This document shows positions 1 to 8,920 of a stretch of 64,000 nt of DNA, piece after piece. The stretch comes from Maribellus comscasis (lineage in GTDB: Bacteria; Bacteroidota; Bacteroidia; Bacteroidales; Prolixibacteraceae). The stretch lies in NCBI RefSeq assembly GCF_009762775.1, contig NZ_CP046401.1, positions 620,001-684,000 of the forward strand, read 5' to 3'. Positions within the stretch are counted from its first letter, which is position 1. Each line of letters begins with the position of its first letter. The notes below the pieces were generated by a model. It did no database searches. It was not told the DNA's origin and saw only the letters and a list, made by a program, of their open reading frames with translations. Made by a program: the position numbers and the translations under genes.

Positions 1-784
1 GAATCACACGCAGATGAGTTAAATATTCATCACCAAAAGTCATCCAAAAACGTGCTTGTTTTATGGTCGGGAAATTTTTCACCAGCGACTCCAATTCTTC
101 GTGATAAAGCACATACGAATTACGTGCCCCGATATTTGGATAATTAAGCGCCTTTTTGATTTCGAAAGGTTTGGTTTCAACCCACTTTCCGTCTTTCCAG
201 TAACGCCCGTTCTGGGTTATTTCGCGAATATTAATTTCAGGATTAAAATTGGTTGCGAAAGCTTTTCCGTGGTCGCCACCGTTGCAGTCAACAATGTCCA
301 AATAATGAATTTCATCAAAATGATGTTTTGCTGCGTAAGCGGTATAAATACTCGTCACACCTGGATCAAAACCGCAGCCCAAAACAGCCATAATTCCTTT
401 TTCTTTAAAGCGCTCCTGGTAAGCCCACTGCCAGCTGTATTCAAATTTTGCTTCGTCTTTAGGTTCATAATTGGCAGTATCCATGTAATTTACCCCAGTT
501 TCCAAACAGGCATCCATAATTGGAAGATCCTGATACGGAAGCGCAACATTAATTACCAACTCCGGGTTGAAACTATTTATTAAAGCAACAACTTCCGGAA
601 CATTGTCGGCATCAACCTGAGCCGTTTGGATTCGTCCTTTACCAACTTCTTTGGCAATTACATCACATTTTGATTTTGTACGACTGGCCAGCAAAATTTC
701 AGAAAAAACATCCGGGTTATCAGCACATTTACTTGCAACTACCCGGCCAACTCCACCGGCTCCAATTATTAAAACTTTACTCAT
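1..784 (-). CDS. Carboxynorspermidine/carboxyspermidine dehydrogenase (saccharopine dehydrogenase family), 3' end cut by window
   Basis: The minus strand is open from an ATG at 784 to the window edge (about 261 residues), so the C-terminus is missing. The protein starts MSKVLIIGAGGVGRVVA, a Rossmann NAD(P)-binding glycine motif at residues 6-17. It continues with saccharopine-dehydrogenase-family features such as SRTKSKCD and GCGFDPGVTSIYTAYA. Members of this branch make carboxyspermidine or carboxynorspermidine from a diamine and aspartate semialdehyde in the cytoplasm, as part of the Bacteroidota spermidine route. The assignment to this branch rather than to a lysine-pathway saccharopine dehydrogenase rests on overall resemblance and is likely but not proven. 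It is divergent from the nitroreductase gene, with 183 bp between the two starts. Confidence 0.82.
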   Translation of the reverse strand, partial: MSKVLIIGAGGVGRVVASKCADNPDVFSEILLASRTKSKCDVIAKEVGKGRIQTAQVDADNVPEVVALINSFNPELVINVALPYQDLPIMDACLETGVNYMDTANYEPKDEAKFEYSWQWAYQERFKEKGIMAVLGCGFDPGVTSIYTAYAAKHHFDEIHYLDIVDCNGGDHGKAFATNFNPEINIREITQNGRYWKDGKWVETKPFEIKKALNYPNIGARNSYVLYHEELESLVKNFPTIKQARFWMTFGDEYLTHLRVI

Positions 785-967
785 TTTCAACCGTTTATTT
801 ACAGGGGTATTTCCCCATCATCATTTCAAATTGTTTAAAATACGTAAAAAATATACACGAACAAATTAAATACTTTTTAAGAATAAACATCATTCATTTT
901 CCAACTTTTATAAAGAACAATCAACATTTTGTTCTTTTTCCAGTTTAATATAAAAATTCTAATAATC

Positions 968-1531
968 ATGAATATAAATGACACTATAAAAAACCGCAGG
1001 GCAACACCGCCACGGTTTATATCGAAAGAAAAAATTTCGGAAGAAACAATCAAACAATTGCTTGAAAATGCCAACTGGGCACCTAATCACAAACAGACTG
1101 AGCCCTGGAGATTTAAAGTTTATTCGGGAGCAGCAAAAGAAAAACTGGCAGATGATATTTTTCTCCAGCTTGAAGAAAAAATGAAAGAAGGGGCAAATGT
1201 AAATGCTCAAAAAGCGGAAAAACTACGCGAAAACATTAAGCGTGTTCCCGTAGTAATTTCAGTCGCGATGCAACGCGACGAAGCTCAACGAATTCCTGAA
1301 TGGGAAGAAGTGGCCGCCGTTTCAATGGCAGTTCAAAATATGTGGCTCACGGCAACAGAAATGGGACTCGGCGCTTTCTGGGCGACGCCTTATTTTATAT
1401 CTTTGCTTCACGACATTTTGGAAGTTGAACCGGGCCAGTTGCCAATGGGATTCTTTTACGTGGGAAAAGTTGCGATGGATTATCCTTCTCCCGGGCGCGG
1501 ACCTGTCGATTCCAAAGTGGAATGGAAATAA
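968..1531 (+). CDS. Nitroreductase family FMN oxidoreductase (YdjA-like)
   Basis: This is a 187-residue single-domain nitroreductase. The N-terminal signature INDTIKNRRATPPRF followed by ANWAPNHKQTEPWRF is the FMN-binding region of the YdjA-type branch, and GLGAFWATPYF lies in the second half. An upstream ATG at 929 would add 13 hydrophobic residues (FFFQFNIKILII), which do not belong to the family, so the ATG at 968 is preferred. The protein is probably a cytoplasmic homodimer using NAD(P)H and FMN. Its substrate is unknown. The next gene starts 16 bp downstream on the same strand, so the two may be cotranscribed. Confidence 0.88.
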   Translation: MNINDTIKNRRATPPRFISKEKISEETIKQLLENANWAPNHKQTEPWRFKVYSGAAKEKLADDIFLQLEEKMKEGANVNAQKAEKLRENIKRVPVVISVAMQRDEAQRIPEWEEVAAVSMAVQNMWLTATEMGLGAFWATPYFISLLHDILEVEPGQLPMGFFYVGKVAMDYPSPGRGPVDSKVEWK

Positions 1532-1547
1532 AACCTAAATCGACAAA

Positions 1548-2756
1548 ATGAAAAAAACAACCCGGATTACCTTGTATTTATTGAGCTTCCTGCTTATTAC
1601 TTATACAACAAAAGCACAAACTAAATTAAGTTCTGAAAAATATCACATTCACCGCTCGGCATTAAAAAATTCGTATTTAAAATTTGCGAATGAAAAACAC
1701 GGGCGTGTTGTTTTTCTGGGAGGTTCAATTACATATAATCCGGGTTGGCGAGATTCTGTTTGCCACTACCTCACACAAAAGTTTCCCGATACTGAATTTG
1801 ATTTTATCAGTGCCGGAATTCCTTCGATGGGCTCTACTCCGGCGGCTTTTCGTTTTGAGCGCGATGTTTTGAAAAATGGCCCGGTGGATTTACTTTTTGA
1901 AGAAGCGTCAGTGAACGACGACACCAATCACAGAAAACCGGAGGAAATTACCCGCGGAATGGAAGGAATTGTTCGCCATGCATTAACGGCAAATCCTGCC
2001 TGCGATATTGTTTTTATGTATTTTGTCGATCCCGGGAAAATGGAACATTACCGCGCAGGAGAAATTCCCGAAGAAATCCAATTGCAGGATGCAGTGGCAA
2101 AATATTATGACATTTCAGCAATCAATCTGGCACAGGAAGTAACTGAACGAATTGATGCCGGTGAATTTGACTGGGAAAATGACTTCAAGAATCTGCACCC
2201 CTCGCCATTCGGACAGAACATTTATTTTCAGTCGATTAAAACATTTTTGGAAGACCAGTGGACAAATGATTTCCCAGGAGCAAAAATCACTGTTCCCGAC
2301 ATTCCGGAAGCGATTGATGAATATTCCTATTCAAATGGGAAACTGGTTGAACCCAATCCTAAAAAAGCATTTAAAGGTTGGACGATGATCGAAAACTGGC
2401 AGCCAAAAGATGGAAAAGGGACACGTGACAATTATGTTAATGTTCCGATGCTTGAAGGAACTTATCCCGGAAAAACCATAAAATTCCATTTTAAAGGAAC
2501 GGCTGTTGGCATTGCAGTGGCCGCCGGACCAGATGCCGGGATTATTGAATACAGCGTTGATAATCATCCCTGGAAAAAGCAGGATTTGTTCACAGAATGG
2601 AGCAACTCGCTGCATTTGCCCTGGTACTTTACTTTGGAAAGCGAATTAAAAGACCGAAGTCACACGCTACAAATTAGAGTTTCAAAAGATAAAAATTCAG
2701 AAAGTTTGGGAAACGTTTGCAGGCTTCGGTATTTCTTTTTTAACGCTAAAGAATAG
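1548..2756 (+). CDS. Secreted SGNH/GDSL hydrolase with C-terminal beta domain
   Basis: The 402-residue protein has a signal peptide (residues 1-23, ending TYTTKAQ). The SGNH block I motif FLGGSIT has the nucleophile candidate Ser60, and the late block NLHPSPFGQ has the catalytic His candidate at 217. Residues from about 260 on look like an all-beta domain (for example KTIKFHFKGTAVGIAVAAG), as in two-domain carbohydrate esterases. Such proteins often remove acetyl groups from polysaccharides in the periplasm or outside the cell, but no substrate can be read here. It follows the nitroreductase gene closely and is not obviously part of PUL1, which lies on the other strand. Confidence 0.82.
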   Translation: MKKTTRITLYLLSFLLITYTTKAQTKLSSEKYHIHRSALKNSYLKFANEKHGRVVFLGGSITYNPGWRDSVCHYLTQKFPDTEFDFISAGIPSMGSTPAAFRFERDVLKNGPVDLLFEEASVNDDTNHRKPEEITRGMEGIVRHALTANPACDIVFMYFVDPGKMEHYRAGEIPEEIQLQDAVAKYYDISAINLAQEVTERIDAGEFDWENDFKNLHPSPFGQNIYFQSIKTFLEDQWTNDFPGAKITVPDIPEAIDEYSYSNGKLVEPNPKKAFKGWTMIENWQPKDGKGTRDNYVNVPMLEGTYPGKTIKFHFKGTAVGIAVAAGPDAGIIEYSVDNHPWKKQDLFTEWSNSLHLPWYFTLESELKDRSHTLQIRVSKDKNSESLGNVCRLRYFFFNAKE

Positions 2757-3120
2757 GAATTTTTCTTTTGAAGTTAAGTGCAAATTCTATTGTTTTTTAC
2801 TTTTTAGGTATAAAAGATAATTCCTGACATTGAAATTGACAATTCGTTTTTGACTCTCCCTCTTCTCCCTCTCTTCCAGAAGAGAGGGACGATACCGAGT
2901 ACTCGGTATCAGGGTGAGTTAATTTTAATAAAGCGTCACAATTCATTACGATAATATTATAATTTCCGGCATTGGGGAATTCAACTTAAAAGCATAAATT
3001 CTGGAAATAAGATAAAATCCTAGAAAATTTCCTTTCCAACCCCTGTAATATAAAAGGTTTGTATTATTTTTAAGCTTTTTATGAAATGAAAATTAATCAA
3101 ACTAAAAAAACAACAAAAAG
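2757..3120. other. Intergenic region with a palindromic element and promoter of the epimerase gene
   Basis: This 364-bp non-coding stretch separates the SGNH hydrolase and epimerase genes. Its main content is the nested inverted-repeat element at 2850-2922, listed separately. The last 100 bp are AT-rich and must contain the promoter for the gene at 3121. No small gene with a convincing start and coding pattern was found in it. Confidence 0.6.
2850..2922. repeat. Nested palindromic (REP/MITE-like) element
   Basis: Outer arms at 2850-2861 and 2911-2922 are inverted copies matching at 10 of 12 positions. Inside them lies a 10-bp perfect hairpin (arms 2866-2875 and 2880-2889, loop CCAG). It is followed by a 20-bp perfect palindrome at 2891-2910, half-site GATACCGAGT. 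The whole could fold as a three-way junction. The GC-rich, pyrimidine/purine-biased look is unlike the surrounding AT-rich DNA and resembles dispersed intergenic palindromes. Only one copy was noticed in this window, so the repeat nature is inferred. Confidence 0.6.
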
Positions 3121-4035
3121 ATGACATTGAAAAACAGAAGGGATTTCCTAAAAGTTTCGGCAGCAGGAACAGTTGGGTTGATGGCTTTAAGTCCGTTAGC
3201 TTGTACATCGGGAGCTGCAGCTGATAAAAAGAGTTTTGGTGTTGGATTACAACTTTATACCATTCGTGATGCAATGGCTGCAGATGTTCCAGGCTCATTA
3301 AAGAAAGTTTCGGATTTAGGTTATAAATATGTAGAACTTGCCAGTTATGCTGACGGCAAATTTTACGGCTACACTCCTGCTGAGTTCAAAAAAATGGTGA
3401 ATGATCTGGGAATGGAAGCCAACAGCAGCCACACCGCAGTAGAATCGGCAGTAGTTACGGCCGACAGTGCAAAATTATTGGCCGACGCTCACGCCGAATT
3501 GGGTGTTAAATTCTGCGTTCAACCATGGATTAACGACGAAGACAGAAATATTGAAACCTACAAAAAAATGATTGCCGACTGGAATAATGTTGGAGAAATC
3601 ATGAAAAATGTAGGAATTCAATTCGCATACCACAACCACAATTTCGAATTCAAAGAAATGGATGGAATGATTCCTTATTATGATCTTTTCCTGAAAGAAA
3701 TGGATTCGGATCTGATTACCATGGAACTTGACTTGTACTGGGCAACAAAAGCAGGGCAGGATCCGGTAGAAATGTTCAAAAAATATCCGGGAAGATTCCA
3801 GTTGTGGCACTTCAAAGATATGTCGGAACAAAGCGCTCCTTTCTACGATGTAATTAAAGATGATATCACATCAGTAGGTTCCGGGTTGATTGATTTCGAA
3901 AGAATTTACGCAGCCAGAGAAACTGCCGGATTGAAAAATTTCTTTGTTGAAGACGATAATCAGGGAAATGGAAAACCGTTTGAAGGAATTGAAACCAGTG
4001 TCAATAACCTGACTACAAAAATTTTAGTATCGTAA
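3121..4035 (+). CDS. Tat-exported sugar phosphate isomerase/epimerase-like TIM-barrel protein
   Basis: The 304-residue protein starts with a twin-arginine signal (NRRDFLKVSAAGTVGLMALS) that also contains a possible lipobox cysteine (LACTS). The rest is the xylose-isomerase-like/AP-endonuclease-2 TIM barrel. It has LQLYTIRD near residue 43, a His/Glu pattern in AYHNHNFEF and MELDLYWATKAG, the segment LWHFKDM, and FVEDDNQG near the end, which fit metal-ligand positions of the family. Paralogues of this kind are abundant in Bacteroidota and often act on oxidised sugars in the periplasm. The substrate is not inferable. A terminator at 4056-4090 follows. Confidence 0.85.
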   Translation: MTLKNRRDFLKVSAAGTVGLMALSPLACTSGAAADKKSFGVGLQLYTIRDAMAADVPGSLKKVSDLGYKYVELASYADGKFYGYTPAEFKKMVNDLGMEANSSHTAVESAVVTADSAKLLADAHAELGVKFCVQPWINDEDRNIETYKKMIADWNNVGEIMKNVGIQFAYHNHNFEFKEMDGMIPYYDLFLKEMDSDLITMELDLYWATKAGQDPVEMFKKYPGRFQLWHFKDMSEQSAPFYDVIKDDITSVGSGLIDFERIYAARETAGLKNFFVEDDNQGNGKPFEGIETSVNNLTTKILVS

Positions 4036-4055
4036 TTTATTCTGTACGAAATACA

Positions 4056-4090
4056 ACAAAACCCGGGTTCCGGATGAATCCGGGTTTTGT
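4056..4090. terminator. Bidirectional rho-independent terminator
   Basis: An 11-bp perfect stem (4056-4066 pairing with 4080-4090) surrounds a 13-nt loop and has A-rich and T-rich flanks. It lies between the convergent epimerase (+) and TPR (-) genes and can serve both. Confidence 0.85.
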
Positions 4091-4106
4091 TTAAATCTGA
4101 CTCCTT

Positions 4107-6335
4107 CTAATTTTCAATAAAATATCGCAGTTGATCCAACATAATTGGCACATCTTCCTGATTTACGCCTTGGTCAACCAAGTGATGGTAGTCTTCTTCA
4201 AACACATCGAAAAACTCCTGTTCTGTAAAATCATTTTTCTCCACTGATTTTTTGTAGAAATCCAGTGCCTTTCTCCGGCTACCCAAACTCCACTGTACGT
4301 GCCCCATATTCATCAAATCGTGTTTGTTTGGCTCATCATCAATTAGTTTCTGAAAATATTTTTCAGCCTGCTGCTTTTTGCCACTCACAAACGAACACCA
4401 GCCTATTGGGCGCCACACCTTCTTATTTCCCGGTGACAAATATTCCACTTTAAAATAACATTTCAGCGCTTCTTCAAATTCGCCCAACTCAAGCAAACAA
4501 TGTCCTATAGAAAGTTGAATGTTCAAATTCTCCGGATCGATTTTTTCCGCTTCGCGGTAATATTCAAGCGCACTTGCCGGCTGTTTTAAATTACGGTAAC
4601 AAAGCGCAATCTTTTTATAATTCCACAATTTGTTTAGCTCGTACAACTCGGCTTTCTGATAATTGTCCAACGCCTTCCGGAACATTCCCATTTTCTGATA
4701 ACAGAAAGCTATCTTTTGATAAATTTCACCACCTTTTTCAATGGTCAGCAAATAATTATAGATTTCTACTGCCTCGTCAAAATAATTTTTCCCAAAATAA
4801 TATTCGGCAATATTTCGTAAAATTTTTACGTCTTCCTTCAGAATCTCGCCAATGGTTTCCGAGTTATGAAAGTCGAACCGCCAGCTAAAAATATCTTCAA
4901 AACCTTCTTTCCGTGGGTGGAGTTTATAAAAGCGGTACAAATCCTGAACATATTGATTGGAAATAAAACCGGCCTGTTTTCCCGGGGCAGTCATCTCTTC
5001 ATCTTTCCCAATTTCGTTAAACTGATCCATTTCTGCTTTCATACCCTGCGCCATAAATTCACGGTTTTCAACAGGCAGATTCTGAATGCTAAAACAAAAC
5101 GAATACTTGTCGGAGTTGCATAAAATTGGTGCACTATTAATGGTTTCAACAAATTTTCGGTTCAATTCGTCATCCAAATTAATGTCTTGTGAAATTTGCG
5201 GATTCTCACTAAAAAAAGGAATAAACCAGTTGCTTATCTCATTAAAAAACGGAAATAATTTCAACATCGAAAACGAACCGATAAACACATCCGCCCCTTC
5301 CATTTGAAGTTCAGAGAACTCTTCCATTTTGTCCATCAATCCGGGCGATTCTTTAAAAATCTCCTCCCACTCCGGATTTTTATCATCCGAAATACTGTCG
5401 TCCATCAAACTATCAAGATTAATTTTATCTTTCAGATTCGGACTTATTTTTATCATTTCAGGAATGATCTCATCCTTTATTTTTTGCTGAATTTTTTCCG
5501 TTTCCCTACTCCGGACCAACTGTAACACTGCCTGTTCCAGGTTTCTTTTAAATGAAGGATCTTCATTTAAAATTTTTAATCTCCCAACCAAAGCCGGATA
5601 ATATTGCATGCGCGAATCGTAACGAAAAAAATTGATGAGCAAGGCAATTAGTGCCCGCTGACTAATTTCATTTTGTTCGGATTCATACAATTCAAAAAAC
5701 AATTCGAATTTTTCAGGACTAAAATAACGCTGAAGACTGAGTAGAACAGAAGATATAACAAACGCTTTGTAGGATTCTGAAATCTGCTCATTGGAAAAAA
5801 ACTTTCTTAAGAAATTGATTTCTTCATTTGAATATTCATCGCGAAACCAAAAATGATAAAACAACTGTACCATTTTCTGCTGATGATTTCTGGCATCAGC
5901 TTTTTCATCGCTTATTTTAATTTCGCCTTCTTCAATTAACGATTTCAGTTCTTTATCAACATAAAAATCTTCTAACGCAGAAAGCTCCTTTGAAAAATCA
6001 TTGATATAATTTTCTTTAAAAACCCTTTTCTTCTCGTATTCCACCGACGAAGAAAATTTCATTTTCAATGCTTCATTCAACTTGTCTGCCAGTTCATAAA
6101 CCGAAACAATCAGTTTCCTGTAAATTTTTTGCCTTTCCGGATCCTGAATCCCTTCAACCGTGTATTTCAGCATGTAATGGTAAGTTTCTTCCAACGTTCT
6201 GTATTCATCGGAAAACTGCACCAATCCATTTTCATGAATCAGTTTTCCCAATAAATCAAACGCCGGCTTCAACTTTCTTCCAGCAAGATTTTCACAAATT
6301 TCCAGGTATTTATATTTGAGTTCCTTTTCTTTCAT
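4107..6335 (-). CDS. Large TPR-repeat protein of unknown function
   Basis: The protein is 742 residues from the ATG at 6335 (MKEKELKYKYLEICENL). An upstream ATG at 6374 would add 13 residues with no family support. There is no signal peptide, so it is probably cytoplasmic. The first 450 residues are helical, acidic and lysine-rich without a recognised domain. From about residue 520 to 720 there are tandem tetratricopeptide repeats, visible as repeated units such as AVEIYNYLL, ALDNYQKAE, ALEYYREAEKIDPEN and ALKCYFKVEYLSPGN. TPR domains bind partner proteins, and no partner is suggested by the context. It is separated from PUL1 by 131 bp and is probably its own unit. Confidence 0.8.
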   Translation of the reverse strand: MKEKELKYKYLEICENLAGRKLKPAFDLLGKLIHENGLVQFSDEYRTLEETYHYMLKYTVEGIQDPERQKIYRKLIVSVYELADKLNEALKMKFSSSVEYEKKRVFKENYINDFSKELSALEDFYVDKELKSLIEEGEIKISDEKADARNHQQKMVQLFYHFWFRDEYSNEEINFLRKFFSNEQISESYKAFVISSVLLSLQRYFSPEKFELFFELYESEQNEISQRALIALLINFFRYDSRMQYYPALVGRLKILNEDPSFKRNLEQAVLQLVRSRETEKIQQKIKDEIIPEMIKISPNLKDKINLDSLMDDSISDDKNPEWEEIFKESPGLMDKMEEFSELQMEGADVFIGSFSMLKLFPFFNEISNWFIPFFSENPQISQDINLDDELNRKFVETINSAPILCNSDKYSFCFSIQNLPVENREFMAQGMKAEMDQFNEIGKDEEMTAPGKQAGFISNQYVQDLYRFYKLHPRKEGFEDIFSWRFDFHNSETIGEILKEDVKILRNIAEYYFGKNYFDEAVEIYNYLLTIEKGGEIYQKIAFCYQKMGMFRKALDNYQKAELYELNKLWNYKKIALCYRNLKQPASALEYYREAEKIDPENLNIQLSIGHCLLELGEFEEALKCYFKVEYLSPGNKKVWRPIGWCSFVSGKKQQAEKYFQKLIDDEPNKHDLMNMGHVQWSLGSRRKALDFYKKSVEKNDFTEQEFFDVFEEDYHHLVDQGVNQEDVPIMLDQLRYFIEN

Positions 6336-6466
6336 TGTGCAACTGTTGTCATTCAAAATTAATGGAAAAAGCAATCAACAAAAATAAATCCATCGCAAAA
6401 TATCGGTTGATTTGGCGGTTTATCTCTAATTTTAGTGACAAGTTGCCTCAATTTTCTTCAAGAAAA

Positions 6467-7702
6467 TCAAATTTTGAACAATTTATTTGGCGAATTCCAA
6501 CGAATACGGGCGACAAAAACACTACCGTCGCTACCATACTTTTCGCAACCTTCAGGCTGCATCCACTCGGAAACAGTTACCCAACTTTCATTTTCACTAA
6601 CAGCGGTTACTCCAAAATTCCCTAACCGTGCACCACGTTCAGGGACTAATATTTGTTCTGTTTCGCGAATTACGCAGAGTTTTTCCGTATCTACTTGTGC
6701 CATAAACAGTGGTGCACGATGACGAAAAACATGATCATTGTCAGCTCCCCGTCTTGTGTATACCAAAAACAAAGCTTCGCTGTGGGTTACCCAGTGCTGT
6801 TGTGTATTATAACTCCCCAATTCACTTCCATCATCAAACACCCAGGGCTTTATTTTTCCAAAGTTTAAACCGTCGGTACTGGTTGTTACAAAACCCATTT
6901 TGTCATTTCGGATGGTTAGGAAATATTTTCCATTAAACCTTGTTACAGACGGCTCTCCCAAACCACGGGTTTCATCGTTTAATTCAAGTTCAGAACCGTG
7001 GTTGAGATATGTTAATGTTTCGCCATCAAAAATACATTTTGCAACTGCAACTCGTGAATTTTCCCCGGTTGGTTTAAAGGAAAAGGGGAGCAAAATATGT
7101 CCATCCTCGAGGTCGTACCTTTGTACACATCCGGCTCCTGAGTTATAAAATTTAGCCTCGTCAGGCATTTCCAACTTTCTCCATTGATTCCAATTTCCAC
7201 TTTTTAAGTTGTAAACTGAATATGAGGTGTGCCTGGGTCGTGGATTTGTCACTTTCCAATCCCTTGTGTAAGCTACAGTATGCCCGGTTCCAAGAAGCGT
7301 TTTTGCTTTTGAATGCCAGCGGGGCCAAAAGTCGCTAACTGCGACCGGTCTTTGTTCCCCATCTATTTCTTCTACCTGCGGCGCCAGTGTTGTTAACAGT
7401 TTGGGTTCTGTCCAGGTCTCACCCATATTTAAACTTTCAAGTCCAAACATACCTTTAAATACATCACTTCCCGCTAAGTCAAGGCTATTCATGGTCATTA
7501 TCACTTTCGGATCGTTACTGTTATTTGCATCAGGAATAATTCCTGCGCGGGGGTGAGTCCAACATTTTTCTCCATCATACAAGCGGGTTGCAGTCATAAG
7601 TTTTAAATGGAATAAGCTTTTTCCCGAAAACCTAAACGACGGTAAAAATACAGTTGAAACTCCTGCAACTATCGAGTTTTGTATAAACTTACGTCTTTTC
7701 AA
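6467..7702 (-). CDS. Secreted sialidase-like (BNR-type) beta-propeller protein, Tat-type signal
   Basis: The 411-residue protein begins MKRRKFIQNSIVAGVS, a twin-arginine-type export signal. The rest resembles exo-sialidase/BNR-fold glycosidases: repeated beta segments with Asp-box-like parts (SLNMGETWTEP, VTTSTDGLNFGK), and conserved-looking charged positions in the pieces TRRGADNDHVFRHRAPL and NDETRGLGEPSV. No specific family can be fixed, and neither sialidase activity nor a lyase activity is shown by the sequence. It is the last gene of PUL1, 11 bp after the PL5/PL38-like gene, so it probably processes the same glycan. Confidence 0.7.
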   Translation of the reverse strand: MKRRKFIQNSIVAGVSTVFLPSFRFSGKSLFHLKLMTATRLYDGEKCWTHPRAGIIPDANNSNDPKVIMTMNSLDLAGSDVFKGMFGLESLNMGETWTEPKLLTTLAPQVEEIDGEQRPVAVSDFWPRWHSKAKTLLGTGHTVAYTRDWKVTNPRPRHTSYSVYNLKSGNWNQWRKLEMPDEAKFYNSGAGCVQRYDLEDGHILLPFSFKPTGENSRVAVAKCIFDGETLTYLNHGSELELNDETRGLGEPSVTRFNGKYFLTIRNDKMGFVTTSTDGLNFGKIKPWVFDDGSELGSYNTQQHWVTHSEALFLVYTRRGADNDHVFRHRAPLFMAQVDTEKLCVIRETEQILVPERGARLGNFGVTAVSENESWVTVSEWMQPEGCEKYGSDGSVFVARIRWNSPNKLFKI

Positions 7703-7713
7703 ACGACTTTTTT

Positions 7714-8910
7714 TTAGTTATTTTTAATTATCGGCTTATCCAAAAGCCAAATCAACGGATTACGAATGGGCAAATTGCGAATCACTTCCTGCGTTTTGGG
7801 ATAGCCATCAAGCGTTTTCCACAAATCAATGTATTCCGGCTTATTATACGTTTTTCCTGCAAACAGTAAAAACGGATGCCGCACCGGCCATTCATTCCAA
7901 TACATTACATCGTGTTTATAAGGCCATGCCGACTTGTCTTTCACATGAGGAAACATAAATTCTGCGCCCCTCTCCAATTTTTTCCCGTCGGAAGTTATAA
8001 ATGTATATAAATTGTGATTTTCATCAGAAAGAATTTCGGCACAGGTATAAAATGCATCCAAATTAAAAAGCGAATATCCGTAGGGTTTTGTGCGTTCCAA
8101 TTCCAATGGAAAAGAACCATCTTCCGCCATTTGGTTGGGAAGCAAAATATTCTCAAAACGATTCCGGCACATTTCCACGACTTCGTCATTTTCTACCAAT
8201 CTGGCAAAAGCGGCCACCTGCATTACCCAGCAGGTGGCATGATTATTTTTTGTGTTCATCTCGTCAATGCCGTAGCGATGCGTTGTTAACCAATTTACAA
8301 ATTCACTAAACCAGCTTTTTACTCCGGAAATTGTTTCGGCTGGCAGAGCTTTGTTTCCCTCCAGAATTTCAACGGAACGTGCCACTTCAATCAAATGAAT
8401 GGCATCGATAATTCCAATTCCACGCCCTGTTACGCGGCCTTTTATTGCCTGAACATAAAGAAGACTTGGATTCATCCGGGTTTCAGCATTGACAAACCAC
8501 GCCTCTAAATGTTTTTGTGTTGCCAAGGCAAATTTCTCGTCGCCGGTTAACAAATAAGCCGAAGTTTGCATTCCTACAATTTGACTCAAACGAATCATTG
8601 CCAGCCGGTGTGCCACAAAATTATCAGGATTGGTTTGCCCGTCTTTTCGAATATACGGACCATCCGGATTTTCAGGGTCGGGCCACCAATAATCACCTTC
8701 AGAATAAAAATCGTGCAGTCCTCCGGCACTTCGCTCACATTTTGACGCTGTCACAGTCACCGGCAAACTATCGATGTAAGAATTTGCTGTTTCAATGATA
8801 TAATTTTGTTCTTTGTCTGAAACAAAGGGAACGGCTTTTTCCTTTGTACTGCAACTTATCAGTGCGAGAAAAAAAATTATGCCAGCTATCTTTGCAATAA
8901 ATCTCATCAC
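7714..8910 (-). CDS. Lipoprotein polysaccharide lyase, alginate_lyase (PF05426) superfamily, PL5/PL38-like
   Basis: The 398-residue protein has a lipoprotein signal (FFLALISCSTKEK). The body is the alpha/alpha-barrel alginate_lyase fold. The family-typical segment GDYWWPDPENPDGPY followed by RKDGQTNPDN is near residues 72-95, then SLLYVQAIKGRVTGRGIGIID, and a central NNHATCWVMQ with the Asn-His pair expected at the active site. PL38 enzymes with this pattern cleave beta-1,4-glucuronan, and PL5 cleaves mannuronan. The gene order here, with rhamnosidase, sulfatase and GH88, favours a glucuronate-containing substrate. It lies 10 bp after the upstream heparinase-like gene. The activity is well supported, the exact linkage is not. 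Confidence 0.82.
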   Translation of the reverse strand: MMRFIAKIAGIIFFLALISCSTKEKAVPFVSDKEQNYIIETANSYIDSLPVTVTASKCERSAGGLHDFYSEGDYWWPDPENPDGPYIRKDGQTNPDNFVAHRLAMIRLSQIVGMQTSAYLLTGDEKFALATQKHLEAWFVNAETRMNPSLLYVQAIKGRVTGRGIGIIDAIHLIEVARSVEILEGNKALPAETISGVKSWFSEFVNWLTTHRYGIDEMNTKNNHATCWVMQVAAFARLVENDEVVEMCRNRFENILLPNQMAEDGSFPLELERTKPYGYSLFNLDAFYTCAEILSDENHNLYTFITSDGKKLERGAEFMFPHVKDKSAWPYKHDVMYWNEWPVRHPFLLFAGKTYNKPEYIDLWKTLDGYPKTQEVIRNLPIRNPLIWLLDKPIIKNN

Positions 8911-8920
8911 GTTTTAAATA

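Noticed and set aside
56..583. 175-residue open frame on the plus strand
   Set aside because: It is antisense to the carboxynorspermidine dehydrogenase gene, which shows clear Rossmann motifs, and the plus-strand protein has no recognisable feature.
6451..6467. Hairpin at the end of PUL1 as a terminator
   Set aside because: The arms are A/T only and the loop would be a single base, so it cannot form a stable terminator as drawn.
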